Below, piece by piece: positions 6,859 through 13,580 of a stretch of DNA of 22,606 bases. Source of the stretch: a virus. Below the pieces are notes generated by a model. That model searched no databases, was not told the origin of the DNA, and worked only from the letters and a program-made list of their open reading frames with translations. Location of the stretch: the IMG/VR virus record IMGVR_UViG_3300048625_000147, positions 1-22,606 of that record; one strand, given 5' to 3'. Position 1 is the stretch's first letter, and each line of letters starts with the position of its first letter. The translations under genes were made by a program, and so were the position numbers.

Positions 6859-7763
6859 TTATCTCTTTTTAGATTCTATTCTTTGCTTTTCTTCTTCTAG
6901 ATACTGAATCAACATGTGCACATAAATTTCACGCTCAAAGGGAATCATCGTTTCCAAATCTTCCAAAGAATACTTGTGGTACTGCATCAGAGCGAAGTTC
7001 ATTTTATAGAAATTTACTAAACTCTCATGACACAGGTTTATTAAAAAAAACTTTGCATGCCCTCCAGGGCTGCTGTGTGGTGTTTGCCACAAACTGGACA
7101 ATCATACTCAACCACCTTTTTAATCTTAGGCATAGTGGTAAAGAATGTTTGTAAATTCTTAAATTGATCAGAGGTTAAGTTCCCTAAGAACTGTAGGATA
7201 TCTTCTTTGCTTTGTTCTGCAGCGTAGTGGAGTTCATCGCCTTGATAAATGATATCAACACAATCAGCAATGACACCGAAGATAGCATCAATGTTCTCTG
7301 AGTCTAATTCTTCTAATGCAGCTAGAGTCTTCATAGATGGATACTTCATCACAACACCAACGTCATTGAACAACGTAATCTTTGTTGTATGCCCTTCTGG
7401 TTTCTCGACTTCTAGCTTGGAGATATCAATAGAGATCTTTACTTTAGCCTTAGCGTTATCTTCACCATGGTCAACATCGCACGGGAATAGAAGTTCAACA
7501 ACTTCACCAACTGACTTGGAACGAATCTGAGTAAAAATATACTCGATGTCGAAAATAGCTAGACGGTCAACATCAATTTTATCAGTAACGCAACTTCTAA
7601 TAACACCCTTTAGAGTATCAACCATAACGTTTAGGTCTTCAGACTGCTGGGCAATCAACAGAGCCTTTTCTTCTTTCACTAGGAAAGGTCTATACTTAAC
7701 ATTCACTCCAGTGGATGGCACCGTTAGATTGTATGTCGGTGTTGCCATAATTGGTAAAGCCAT
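6859..7763 (-). CDS. Probable -1 frameshift fusion of the gp26-like protein with a 61-residue C-terminal domain
   Basis: If the ribosome slips back one base on the T run (7050-7043), reading continues from the second Phe of QSFF into LINLCHESLVNFY and on to KQRIESKKR, stopping at 6861-6859. The fusion is 301 aa. The extension is a good helical sequence (KYSLEDLETMIPFEREIYV, then LIQYLEEEKQR) of the kind seen in hub or chaperone proteins. It has no convincing start of its own: the internal ATG at 7002 has no Shine-Dalgarno sequence. The extension ends two bases before the tape-measure start. The alternative is that one T is missing from the run, in which case a single 301-aa gene exists. Either way the extension is coding. 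Confidence 0.7.
7041..7763 (-). CDS. 26: gp26-like baseplate-hub / tape-measure chaperone protein, zero-frame product
   Basis: The 240-aa zero-frame product resembles the T4 base plate protein family containing gp26. A YRPFLVKEEKALLIAQQ segment lies near residues 24-40, followed by VDRLAIFDIEYIFTQIRSKSVGE (65-87), a beta-rich middle, and a Cys-x2-Cys plus His-His cluster (CPVCGKHH, 222-229) that may bind zinc. In T4, gp26 is needed for hub assembly, and this class of protein is thought to chaperone the tape measure. AAGGAG lies before the ATG, inside the end of gp16. The frame stops at TAA directly after a run of eight T, where a -1 frameshift would extend it. Confidence 0.75.
   Translation of the reverse strand: MALPIMATPTYNLTVPSTGVNVKYRPFLVKEEKALLIAQQSEDLNVMVDTLKGVIRSCVTDKIDVDRLAIFDIEYIFTQIRSKSVGEVVELLFPCDVDHGEDNAKAKVKISIDISKLEVEKPEGHTTKITLFNDVGVVMKYPSMKTLAALEELDSENIDAIFGVIADCVDIIYQGDELHYAAEQSKEDILQFLGNLTSDQFKNLQTFFTTMPKIKKVVEYDCPVCGKHHTAALEGMQSFF
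7043..7065 (-). promoter_or_regulatory. Candidate -1 frameshift site with upstream Shine-Dalgarno-like element
   Basis: On the minus strand GGAGGG (7065-7060) is followed by nine bases and then eight T (7050-7043), with the zero-frame stop TAA (7043-7041) using the last T. T-TTT-TTT fits the X-XXY-YYZ slip pattern. An internal Shine-Dalgarno about ten bases upstream is the stimulator arrangement known from Escherichia coli dnaX. I see no strong hairpin just downstream. Confidence 0.65.
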
Positions 7764-7765
7764 AA

Positions 7766-8182
7766 TTATTCTCCTTGCATTTTCTTGATCATTTTGTTTA
7801 ATTCAGCAGTACTACCCACGAAGATAGCATTGTTGGTCACTTTATCACCGCCTGACTTAGCTACACCCTTTGGTGCATCTAGTTTGGCTTTTTGCTGGTG
7901 GATGTCCATCAATTGTTGGTTCACATCAGCAAGTTGTTTCATTAAGTTACCCACTACCTCAAAGGCACGTGGGTGTTCAGATTGTTTGGCGACTTCTAGT
8001 GCATGACTCAAAGCAGCCTGTCCTGTAGACAATAATTCACGAAGGTTATTTCTGGTAACATCGTAATCTGTCTCAATCTTATCATTAGATTCAGGAATCA
8101 CTGTACCATCTTTCGCAATCACTTCAGTCTTTGACATCGGAGCGACATCAAAGATTTCTGATAAAGAATCATCAAGTTTCAT
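7766..8182 (-). CDS. 16: gp16 small terminase subunit
   Basis: The 138-aa protein fits T4 gp16 (164 aa). The region from about 38 to 100 (DYDVTRNNLRELLSTGQAAL, SEHPRAFEVVGNLMKQLADVNQQL) aligns with T4 [20 protein letters not shown] and SPRHMEVFATLMGQMTTTN. The C-terminal NNAIFVGSTAELNKM matches T4 NATVFMGSPTELMDE. It forms the ring-shaped small terminase that regulates the large subunit gp17 during headful DNA packaging. gp17 is not in the window; in T4 gene 16 lies next to 17, so its place here, between the holin-like gene and the gp26-like gene, is unusual. Five bases separate its start from the upstream stop. Confidence 0.9.
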   Translation of the reverse strand: MKLDDSLSEIFDVAPMSKTEVIAKDGTVIPESNDKIETDYDVTRNNLRELLSTGQAALSHALEVAKQSEHPRAFEVVGNLMKQLADVNQQLMDIHQQKAKLDAPKGVAKSGGDKVTNNAIFVGSTAELNKMIKKMQGE

Positions 8183-8187
8183 ATTGT

Positions 8188-8634
8188 TTAGTCGTTTCTG
8201 GTATTTCTAGTTGGTGGGTCACTTGGGTCGAGTGTGACTGGAGCTGCAACTGGGGTTGATAATACTGGTTTTGGGATTGCACTTGGCGTAGGTACGCTAG
8301 GTGTTGGAGAGACGCTTGGTGATCCTGTTGCTGTCGTTGCTGCACCGCCATTATTTGCTCCTGCTAGTTTTTCTTGGGTACGACCCATTGCTGCGATACC
8401 GAGAACAGCACCCATAGCTACGTGGAACAAACCTGCGCCTTGTAGAGTTAGTGGTTGCCATTGCGTAATTGGTTGCTTCAAAATAGTCTGAGCCAGACTC
8501 CATAGAATAGGGAACAACATAAAGTCAGCTGTACAAATAGCCATGTACATCCAACCCATCATTGGACGCCACTTGGAATTCATCCAATCTTCTTTTTTCT
8601 GTTCGCTTGCGCTTAGTTTAGTTTCTTCTGCCAT
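8188..8634 (-). CDS. Holin-like membrane protein
   Basis: The 148-aa protein has two clear hydrophobic segments, about residues 25-51 (KWRPMMGWMYM onward to LAQTIL) and 65-84 (LQGAGLFHVAMGAVLGIAAM). They are separated by ITQWQPL and followed by a long Pro/Ser/Thr-rich, probably disordered tail. The KWRP...MY...FP and LQGAGL-HxAMGAxLG pattern is what I recall from the holin (gene-transfer-agent 3TM holin-like) proteins of marine T4-like phages. A holin would open the inner membrane at lysis and let the cell-wall hydrolase work. AAGG lies before the start. The family call rests on memory of the pattern and on topology. Confidence 0.7.
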   Translation of the reverse strand: MAEETKLSASEQKKEDWMNSKWRPMMGWMYMAICTADFMLFPILWSLAQTILKQPITQWQPLTLQGAGLFHVAMGAVLGIAAMGRTQEKLAGANNGGAATTATGSPSVSPTPSVPTPSAIPKPVLSTPVAAPVTLDPSDPPTRNTRND

Positions 8635-8642
8635 AATGCACC

Positions 8643-9314
8643 TTAGAATTTTAATTTTGATGTAAAGCCTGATAATTTATGCTGCAGCGCAGGCAACTTA
8701 GTCACTGCATAAGCCCCAGCAGTTCCAATGGCAAAGTTCATTAGCTTATCTGTTAGAGCATTTTTAGGAATACCATCTGGTAATGTTGGTGGAATAACAG
8801 AAGTCTCGAACCATTTGTACGCCATAGAAACTGATAACTTCATAACATCTTTAGAGGCGTAGTCTAACTGTATCGCACCGATACTCTTTGGATAGCATTC
8901 ATGTAATTTGACCCAGTATGTTTTCTTGTTTTGTAGGTCATGAACTTCGATATCGATATCAGTTACATATTCATCGTAATAGTTAAATGAACGAGTGTTT
9001 GGATTATAGATTGTATTGTTCCATGCATCAAACAGTTGTTTAACCTGCATGTCTTTGTCCATATAGAACGATAGGTTAATATGTTCGTATAACTTTTCGT
9101 ATGGTGTTTCTCTTGATTCACCGAATGTTCTATTCTGTGTCGTGGAGAAATTAGTACCTGGAAGTTGAATTTGATCGCAGAACATCAAAGCTGTCTGTGT
9201 TGCAGCTGAGTTGAACACTAGTCCCTTTGGTAAAGAGAATGTGACTGCATAACGATTAGTTCTAGCTAATCCATTGCCCTTTACAGCAGCTGTGAAATCT
9301 TTGATAGTTGCCAT
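8643..9314 (-). CDS. 54: Tail-tube-fold baseplate protein (gp54 / gp19-like)
   Basis: The 223-aa protein carries the T4 gp19-type tube fold. It shows NRYAVTFSLPKG (21-32), FCDQIQLPGT (45-54), the GESRETPYEKLYE loop, LFDAWNNTIYNP (93-104), YYDEYVTDIDIEV and LDYASKDVMKLSVSMAYKWFE (149-169), and ends with a glycine/alanine-rich segment. T4 gp54, the tail-tube initiator, shows the same order (MQDWVNSVQDP, ELSYDGD, FDVTFAYR). It is longer than a typical tube protein (about 163 aa) and sits with hub and tape-measure genes, so gp54 is preferred over gp19. Its ATG overlaps the upstream stop (TAATG). Confidence 0.7.
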   Translation of the reverse strand: MATIKDFTAAVKGNGLARTNRYAVTFSLPKGLVFNSAATQTALMFCDQIQLPGTNFSTTQNRTFGESRETPYEKLYEHINLSFYMDKDMQVKQLFDAWNNTIYNPNTRSFNYYDEYVTDIDIEVHDLQNKKTYWVKLHECYPKSIGAIQLDYASKDVMKLSVSMAYKWFETSVIPPTLPDGIPKNALTDKLMNFAIGTAGAYAVTKLPALQHKLSGFTSKLKF

Positions 9315-9916
9315 TATGTTTTTCTAATTTGTGCTCTGGATTCTTTCCAGACTTGTTGTTTACTTGCTCCAACGAACTGTTCAACAGGCAATAACATAGC
9401 AGTAGCCCAATCTGGCGCATCGATTTGTCTAAACTGACTTCTCAAATGTCCGTTTAGGTATTGTTTCACGCATGGTTGGGCTGCTTTAAATTTAGAAATA
9501 CCATCAATCATAGCCCAAGAATATTTCAATCTTGTTGTCTCGTCGAGACGGTTATTGTTCTTAAATATCAGTAGGTTATCTAAGAGTTTCATACGAAGAT
9601 CGTATGGAAGATAGTGCATGTTCAGTCCGTAGAACCCATCAGCAGTCTTTCTGAATGGAAAGACGAGAGGGAATCGGTCATAGTATGGAAGATCAGCTTT
9701 AGTTTTTGGATCGTATGCATACATGTACAAATTCCCTGGAACTAATCTAGTCGTCAGAGAAGATACATCACCATTGAGCACTTTCTTTGGGGTGTACTGT
9801 TGCTTCGCCAGTTCGGCGACTTGTTTCTCGAACCATCCTCTAGATCTCTTAACTGCGGTTAGAAGGTCATATGAGTTACGTTCAAAAGCGTCTTGCATTG
9901 GTGGTTTTTTAGCCAT
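9314..9916 (-). CDS. Conserved T4-like phage protein of unknown function
   Basis: The 200-aa protein is basic, contains many aromatics and has no membrane segment. Distinctive blocks are RSRGWFEKQV, LVPGNLYMYAYDPKT, LPYYDRFPLVFPFRK, GLNMHYLPYDLRMKLLDNL and APDWATAMLLPVEQFVGASK. I recall these as conserved in marine T4-like phages beside gp4, but know no tested function. In T4, gene 2 (DNA-end protector) follows gene 4; I cannot see real similarity to gp2 and do not assign it. The ATG at 9916 fits the gap after gp4 better than an in-frame upstream start inside gp4. A head- or tail-completion role is plausible from context. Confidence 0.8.
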   Translation of the reverse strand: MAKKPPMQDAFERNSYDLLTAVKRSRGWFEKQVAELAKQQYTPKKVLNGDVSSLTTRLVPGNLYMYAYDPKTKADLPYYDRFPLVFPFRKTADGFYGLNMHYLPYDLRMKLLDNLLIFKNNNRLDETTRLKYSWAMIDGISKFKAAQPCVKQYLNGHLRSQFRQIDAPDWATAMLLPVEQFVGASKQQVWKESRAQIRKT

Positions 9917-9920
9917 AATC

Positions 9921-10367
9921 TTATTTAGGCTTCTTGAGCCCAAGTTCATACTCAGTTATCACTTTGAATTCCCATTTTCTTTCTTTACAGTACTCTTTAG
10001 CAGCAGCCCATTTAGCCTGATTCTTGATGTATGTATAGGATTCTGTGAGATACTTTTTAGTATTTCGACCTGGATACACTGGTGGTTCGCATTGTTTGGC
10101 TGGTTTAACTTCAACCAGATAAGTCTTCAGAGTGTCGCCCGTTGTAGCTACCTGAATCTTAAAGTCCACGAAATAACGATGAATGCGGTTATCCGTTGGG
10201 CAACGATATGGGATAATCGTTTCCTCTGAATTCCACTTGACCACTTTAGGGTTTTTGTCACACCAGTTGGCAAACTGTGTCTCCCAAGACGATCTCATGA
10301 TGATATTTGTTGGGTCGCCCACGTACTTTTCTGCAAAGACTGGGACGAACTTTCTTTTATGGAACAT
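9921..10367 (-). CDS. 4: gp4 head-completion protein, TnsA-like nuclease fold
   Basis: The 148-aa protein is typical of T4 gp4 (gp50). It has the DPTNIIMRSSWETQFANWCD block, then VKWNSEETIIPYRCP, HRYFVDFKI and YLVEVKP. The Glu of SSWE, the Asp of YFVDF and the E-x-K of VEVKP make up a PD-(D/E)XK active site like that of TnsA. gp4 acts after packaging, probably trimming DNA or completing the head before the tail joins. The ATG at 10367 is preferred; a GTG at 10400 in frame would add eleven residues over the intergenic control region. It diverges from gp48, and in T4 gene 4 also sits next to gene 53. Confidence 0.9.
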   Translation of the reverse strand: MFHKRKFVPVFAEKYVGDPTNIIMRSSWETQFANWCDKNPKVVKWNSEETIIPYRCPTDNRIHRYFVDFKIQVATTGDTLKTYLVEVKPAKQCEPPVYPGRNTKKYLTESYTYIKNQAKWAAAKEYCKERKWEFKVITEYELGLKKPK

Positions 10368-10391
10368 AAATAAGTAATTAGGGAATAAATA
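10365..10391 (+). promoter_or_regulatory. Candidate T4-type late promoters for the baseplate operon
   Basis: CATAAATA (10365-10372) and AATAAATA (10384-10391) each differ by one base from the T4 late box TATAAATA recognised by gp55. They lie 25-50 bases before the gp48 start. The presence of gp33 makes such promoters expected. AT-rich chance matches are possible. Confidence 0.45.
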
Positions 10392-10400
10392 ATCGCCCAC

Positions 10401-10408
10401 TATTTAGA
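10401..10408 (-). promoter_or_regulatory. Candidate late promoter for the minus-strand block
   Basis: On the minus strand TCTAAATA (10408-10401) is one base from TATAAATA and lies about 33 bases before the gp4 start, a normal distance. It would drive region 2 divergently from the plus-strand operon. Confidence 0.4.
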
Positions 10409-10415
10409 GAAAAAT

Positions 10416-11543
10416 ATGTCACTCATCTCAGATGCCAAAGCTGCTGCACAATCCGTTAAGGATGGGGTTAATAGCTATGCAAATACGCTACAGAACCCAG
10501 AAAATCTATACACAAGTAGAGGAACAGCAACTCCGTTCGAAGACCGCAAATATGATGTAAAGAATCACTGCTATCCATCGGATTTAATGGCTACTGATGG
10601 ACGATACGGTGGTAACTATGCATTGTTCTATATCAACGTAGCTACAGACTCTAAATTGTTTGATGATAAGAAAGTTCAGACTGTAGACAGCTATTCTCCT
10701 AGAGATCGAGGTGATCTAATTGGTATGAATATGTCTAAGGCTGGACTAGTTGGTTCAAATGCCGCTGTCATCGGTGTAGAAGCATACGCTGCTAAAAAGT
10801 TAGGAATCGGTAGTGGAGATTTAAATGCAAAAGTTGCTGCTGCAGCGACTGTTGGTGTTGGTGTTTCTGCTAGTATGGCTCCAGATGCCAAACGTTCACA
10901 ACGTCGTCTTAAGACTGCTATTGCTCTCCATATCCCAAACCAATTATCTATTCGCTACGGTGTTCAGTGGTCTGAAGATGATACTTCTATGCTAGCAATG
11001 GCGAATGCTGCTGGCACTGAAATCATGAAAGCTGTCACTAGCATGGGTAAAAATAGTGATGTTACTGGCGTAGCCCAAGCAGTTATTACGAACATCGCTT
11101 TGTCTAAAGGTCCAAATGCATCTGCTAACTCTGCGGCACTTGGTCTAGCATCTAATCCTAAAAAAGAACAAGTGTTCAAGGGCGTTGACTTTAGAACATT
11201 TTCTTTCGAGTATCAATTCTTCCCACGTTCATCGGATGAGGCGAAGAATGTGATGTCGATTATTCAAGAGTTTAAGTATCACATGCATCCAGAATTCAAG
11301 GATGCTAATAACTTCGTTTACATCTATCCTTCTGAATTTGATATCGTTTACTATGCAAATGGTAAAGAGAATAAGAATCTGCACCGTCACACATCTTGTG
11401 TATTGACTGAGGTTAACGTAAACTATACTCCAAACGGAATGTTCACTACATTCGCAGACGGGCAACCTACTCAAATTAACGTAACGCTCGCTTTCCGTGA
11501 ATTGGCTCTGTTGACAAAAGATAAGATTAAGGATGGTCTATAA
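10416..11543 (+). CDS. 48: gp48-like baseplate tail-tube cap protein
   Basis: The 375-aa protein is close in length to T4 gp48 (364 aa). A variable, alanine/glycine-rich first half includes small-residue stretches (about 115-160). The C-terminal half holds the tube-fold part: VDFRTFSFEYQFFPRS, EFKYHMHPEF, FVYIYPSEFDIVYY, LTEVNVNYTPNGMFTTFADG and NVTLAFRELALL. T4 gp48 ends in the same way (FDKTPNGNF, FTLEITMREIITL). gp48 sits on the hub and, with gp54, starts the tail tube. It heads the baseplate operon, and its last codons overlap an in-frame alternative start of gp53. Confidence 0.8.
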   Translation: MSLISDAKAAAQSVKDGVNSYANTLQNPENLYTSRGTATPFEDRKYDVKNHCYPSDLMATDGRYGGNYALFYINVATDSKLFDDKKVQTVDSYSPRDRGDLIGMNMSKAGLVGSNAAVIGVEAYAAKKLGIGSGDLNAKVAAAATVGVGVSASMAPDAKRSQRRLKTAIALHIPNQLSIRYGVQWSEDDTSMLAMANAAGTEIMKAVTSMGKNSDVTGVAQAVITNIALSKGPNASANSAALGLASNPKKEQVFKGVDFRTFSFEYQFFPRSSDEAKNVMSIIQEFKYHMHPEFKDANNFVYIYPSEFDIVYYANGKENKNLHRHTSCVLTEVNVNYTPNGMFTTFADGQPTQINVTLAFRELALLTKDKIKDGL

Positions 11544-11544
11544 A

Positions 11545-12300
11545 ATGTATTTTAAGGATTTTCCAACTACGCTGTATGACTTTGACATTAACTCAAAGAA
11601 GTCTGAAGGAACCCAAGCTGCTGCTATTGCAAACTTAACTGCAGGTGGTGTTGGTTCTGTAACAATTACAAATCCAGGTTCTGGATATACCTCTGCATCA
11701 GTAACATTCTCTGAGCCAGAAAACACGGGTGTTACTGCTTCTGCTAAGGTTGTTATTTCTAATGGCGGTATCACCAACATCATCATGCTTTCTACTGGAA
11801 CAGGTTATACCCTAACTCCTACTGTTGTTATCACCCCACCATACGGTATTGTCAAGAAAGAGACTAAAGCATTCTTGATGACTGATATCACACGCAACAT
11901 TCGTTTCCGTCGTGACGTTTTATCTAACATTACTGTATACGATGAATATGACATCATCGACGGAGAGACTCCAGAGATTATCGCAGAGAAAGTTTATGGT
12001 AATGCTCAGTATCATTGGATCGTTATGTTAACTAATGACATCTACGATTACACTTCAGACTTTCCACTCACACAGTTAGCTTTCGATCAATATATGATTG
12101 ATAAGTATGGTGACCAAGCTGATGCCGACCACCACTACGAAGATGCGCTAGGTTATACAGTTAACTCTGATGCAGCTGGTGCAGTATCTGTCTCCAATAG
12201 ACAGTATGAAGAAAAGATTAACGAATCTAAACGTCGTATCAAACTAATTTCTAAAGACTTGATTTCAGTTGTACTGAAGAACTTTAAAGATCAACTATAA
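11545..12300 (+). CDS. 53: gp53 baseplate wedge protein with inserted glycine-rich repeat
   Basis: The 251-aa product has the gp53 ends: MYFKDFPTTLYDFD at the start and ITRNIRFRRDVLSNITVYDEYDI, GNAQYHWIVMLTND and KRRIKLISKDLI later. T4 gp53 has GNPQLYWVLLMCND and LRQIKIIAKSDI in the same order. Between residues about 24 and 103 an extra beta-rich module is inserted, with two copies of a GSGYTS / GTGYTLTPTVVI repeat, making it longer than T4 gp53 (196 aa). gp53 bridges wedges in the baseplate. AAGGA about 11 bases before 11545 supports this start over the in-frame ATG at 11533. Its stop overlaps the gp27 start (TAATG). Confidence 0.85.
   Translation: MYFKDFPTTLYDFDINSKKSEGTQAAAIANLTAGGVGSVTITNPGSGYTSASVTFSEPENTGVTASAKVVISNGGITNIIMLSTGTGYTLTPTVVITPPYGIVKKETKAFLMTDITRNIRFRRDVLSNITVYDEYDIIDGETPEIIAEKVYGNAQYHWIVMLTNDIYDYTSDFPLTQLAFDQYMIDKYGDQADADHHYEDALGYTVNSDAAGAVSVSNRQYEEKINESKRRIKLISKDLISVVLKNFKDQL
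11614..11853 (+). repeat. GSGYT-type beta-repeat module in gp53
   Basis: The codons for gp53 residues about 24-103 hold two units with the pattern (V/I)-x-N-x-G-(S/T)-G-Y-T-x-x-x-x-V-x-(F/I), seen as ITNPGSGYTSASVTF and STGTGYTLTPTVVI, separated by ISNGGITNI. The same pattern occurs in gp8. Confidence 0.75.
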
Positions 12301-13580
12301 TGCAATCGTCAGAACAAGCAGTTAGATTTGCAGGTGATGTAAATATCACCAAGATTAAAATCGTAACTAGAAATGGTCTAGCGCAAGATATCACAGCGCA
12401 GGTCATTAACATTCAGATTTTTGAAGACTTGTTCTCACCATTCATCACAGGTAGTCTGATCATTAAAGATTCTTTGGACTTGATTAACCTGTTCCCATTC
12501 GCTGGTGAAGAAGAAGTTGAGATTGAAATTAACACACCATCATTACCTACTGGCAACATCAATTCAAAGTTCTACATCTATAAGATGACTGACAGAGAAA
12601 TGCTTGGTGATAGAAGCATGGTGTATCAATTACACTTTATTTCTAACGAAGCCATTGTTGATTTGAACAAGAAGATTAGTAAAGTTTATGGTGATAAGCC
12701 TGAGTTAATTGTTCAGAGTTTATTAGAAGATCAAGTGAATGGTCTTCAAACCACAAAGAAATTTATATCAGAGCCTTCGGCAAAGATCGCTAAGTTTATC
12801 TCTAACTTCTGGTCACCAGTAGAAGCCATCAATTACGTAACACAACTCGCCGAGAATAAGTCAGGCTCCCCATCTTACGTATTCTATGAGAACCGTGATG
12901 GTTTCTACTTTACTAGTCTAGAATCATTGTATGAGGCTCAGGTCTATCAAGAATTTGTTATGGACAAATACACTCGTGATGATAAAAAGAATGGTGGAGA
13001 TGGTAAGAACGTATCAGAAGATTACAAGCGTATTGGATCTATCAGCATTCCAAAGGGTTTTGATTACATGGATCGTATTAGATCTGGATTGTTTTCTTCT
13101 AAGCTAGTTTCTTATGACCTAACTAAGAAAGCATACAACGTTAAGAACTATAACATGTTTGATGATTTCTCTACACAGAAACATCTAAACCCATATAATA
13201 TTGCTTCCAGTAAAGCAATTTTTAGAACTAATGCGAAGGCGTTCAGTTATCCACGAATGAATTCTAACTTTAGTGGGTTCACCGATGCCACTAACTACAG
13301 AAACACTCAGAAAAGAACCTCTCTGCTTAACGCTGCTGAAGCAAACAAAATTCAAATCACTGTTCCTGGTCGTTGTGACTACACAGTTGGGCAAAAAGTT
13401 AAGGTTACATTAAATAAGATGGAACCAATCTCTAAAGACGATATGGATGTAACAGACAAGATGTTTTCTGGTTACTATCTAATCGCTGCAGTAAACCACT
13501 ATATCACTCGTGATATGCATGAATGTTCTATGGAACTAATTAAAGACTCATTGCTGATGAGCGTTGACGGGACAAAATAA
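12300..13580 (+). CDS. 27: gp27-like baseplate hub protein
   Basis: The 426-aa protein is similar in size to T4 gp27 (391 aa) and sits just before gp5, its partner in the hub. An N-terminal tube-like domain opens with VNITKIKIVTRNGLAQDI, INIQIFEDLFSPFITGSLIIKDSLDLINLFPFAGEE. The last part shows IQITVPGRCDYTVGQKVKVTLNKMEP and FSGYYLIAAVNHYITRDMHECSMELIKDSL, typical of hub proteins of the gp27/gpD group, where the domain carries VPG-D--VG. The trimer joins the six-fold tube to the three-fold spike. Starts and stops overlap both neighbours by one base, so gp53, gp27 and gp5 are probably translationally coupled. Confidence 0.85.
   Translation: MQSSEQAVRFAGDVNITKIKIVTRNGLAQDITAQVINIQIFEDLFSPFITGSLIIKDSLDLINLFPFAGEEEVEIEINTPSLPTGNINSKFYIYKMTDREMLGDRSMVYQLHFISNEAIVDLNKKISKVYGDKPELIVQSLLEDQVNGLQTTKKFISEPSAKIAKFISNFWSPVEAINYVTQLAENKSGSPSYVFYENRDGFYFTSLESLYEAQVYQEFVMDKYTRDDKKNGGDGKNVSEDYKRIGSISIPKGFDYMDRIRSGLFSSKLVSYDLTKKAYNVKNYNMFDDFSTQKHLNPYNIASSKAIFRTNAKAFSYPRMNSNFSGFTDATNYRNTQKRTSLLNAAEANKIQITVPGRCDYTVGQKVKVTLNKMEPISKDDMDVTDKMFSGYYLIAAVNHYITRDMHECSMELIKDSLLMSVDGTK

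Noticed and set aside
6859-7101. The 80-codon frame as an independent gene
   Set aside because: Its first 19 codons lie inside the gp26-like gene, the upstream starts have no role there and the internal ATG at 7002 lacks a Shine-Dalgarno sequence; a -1 extension explains it better.
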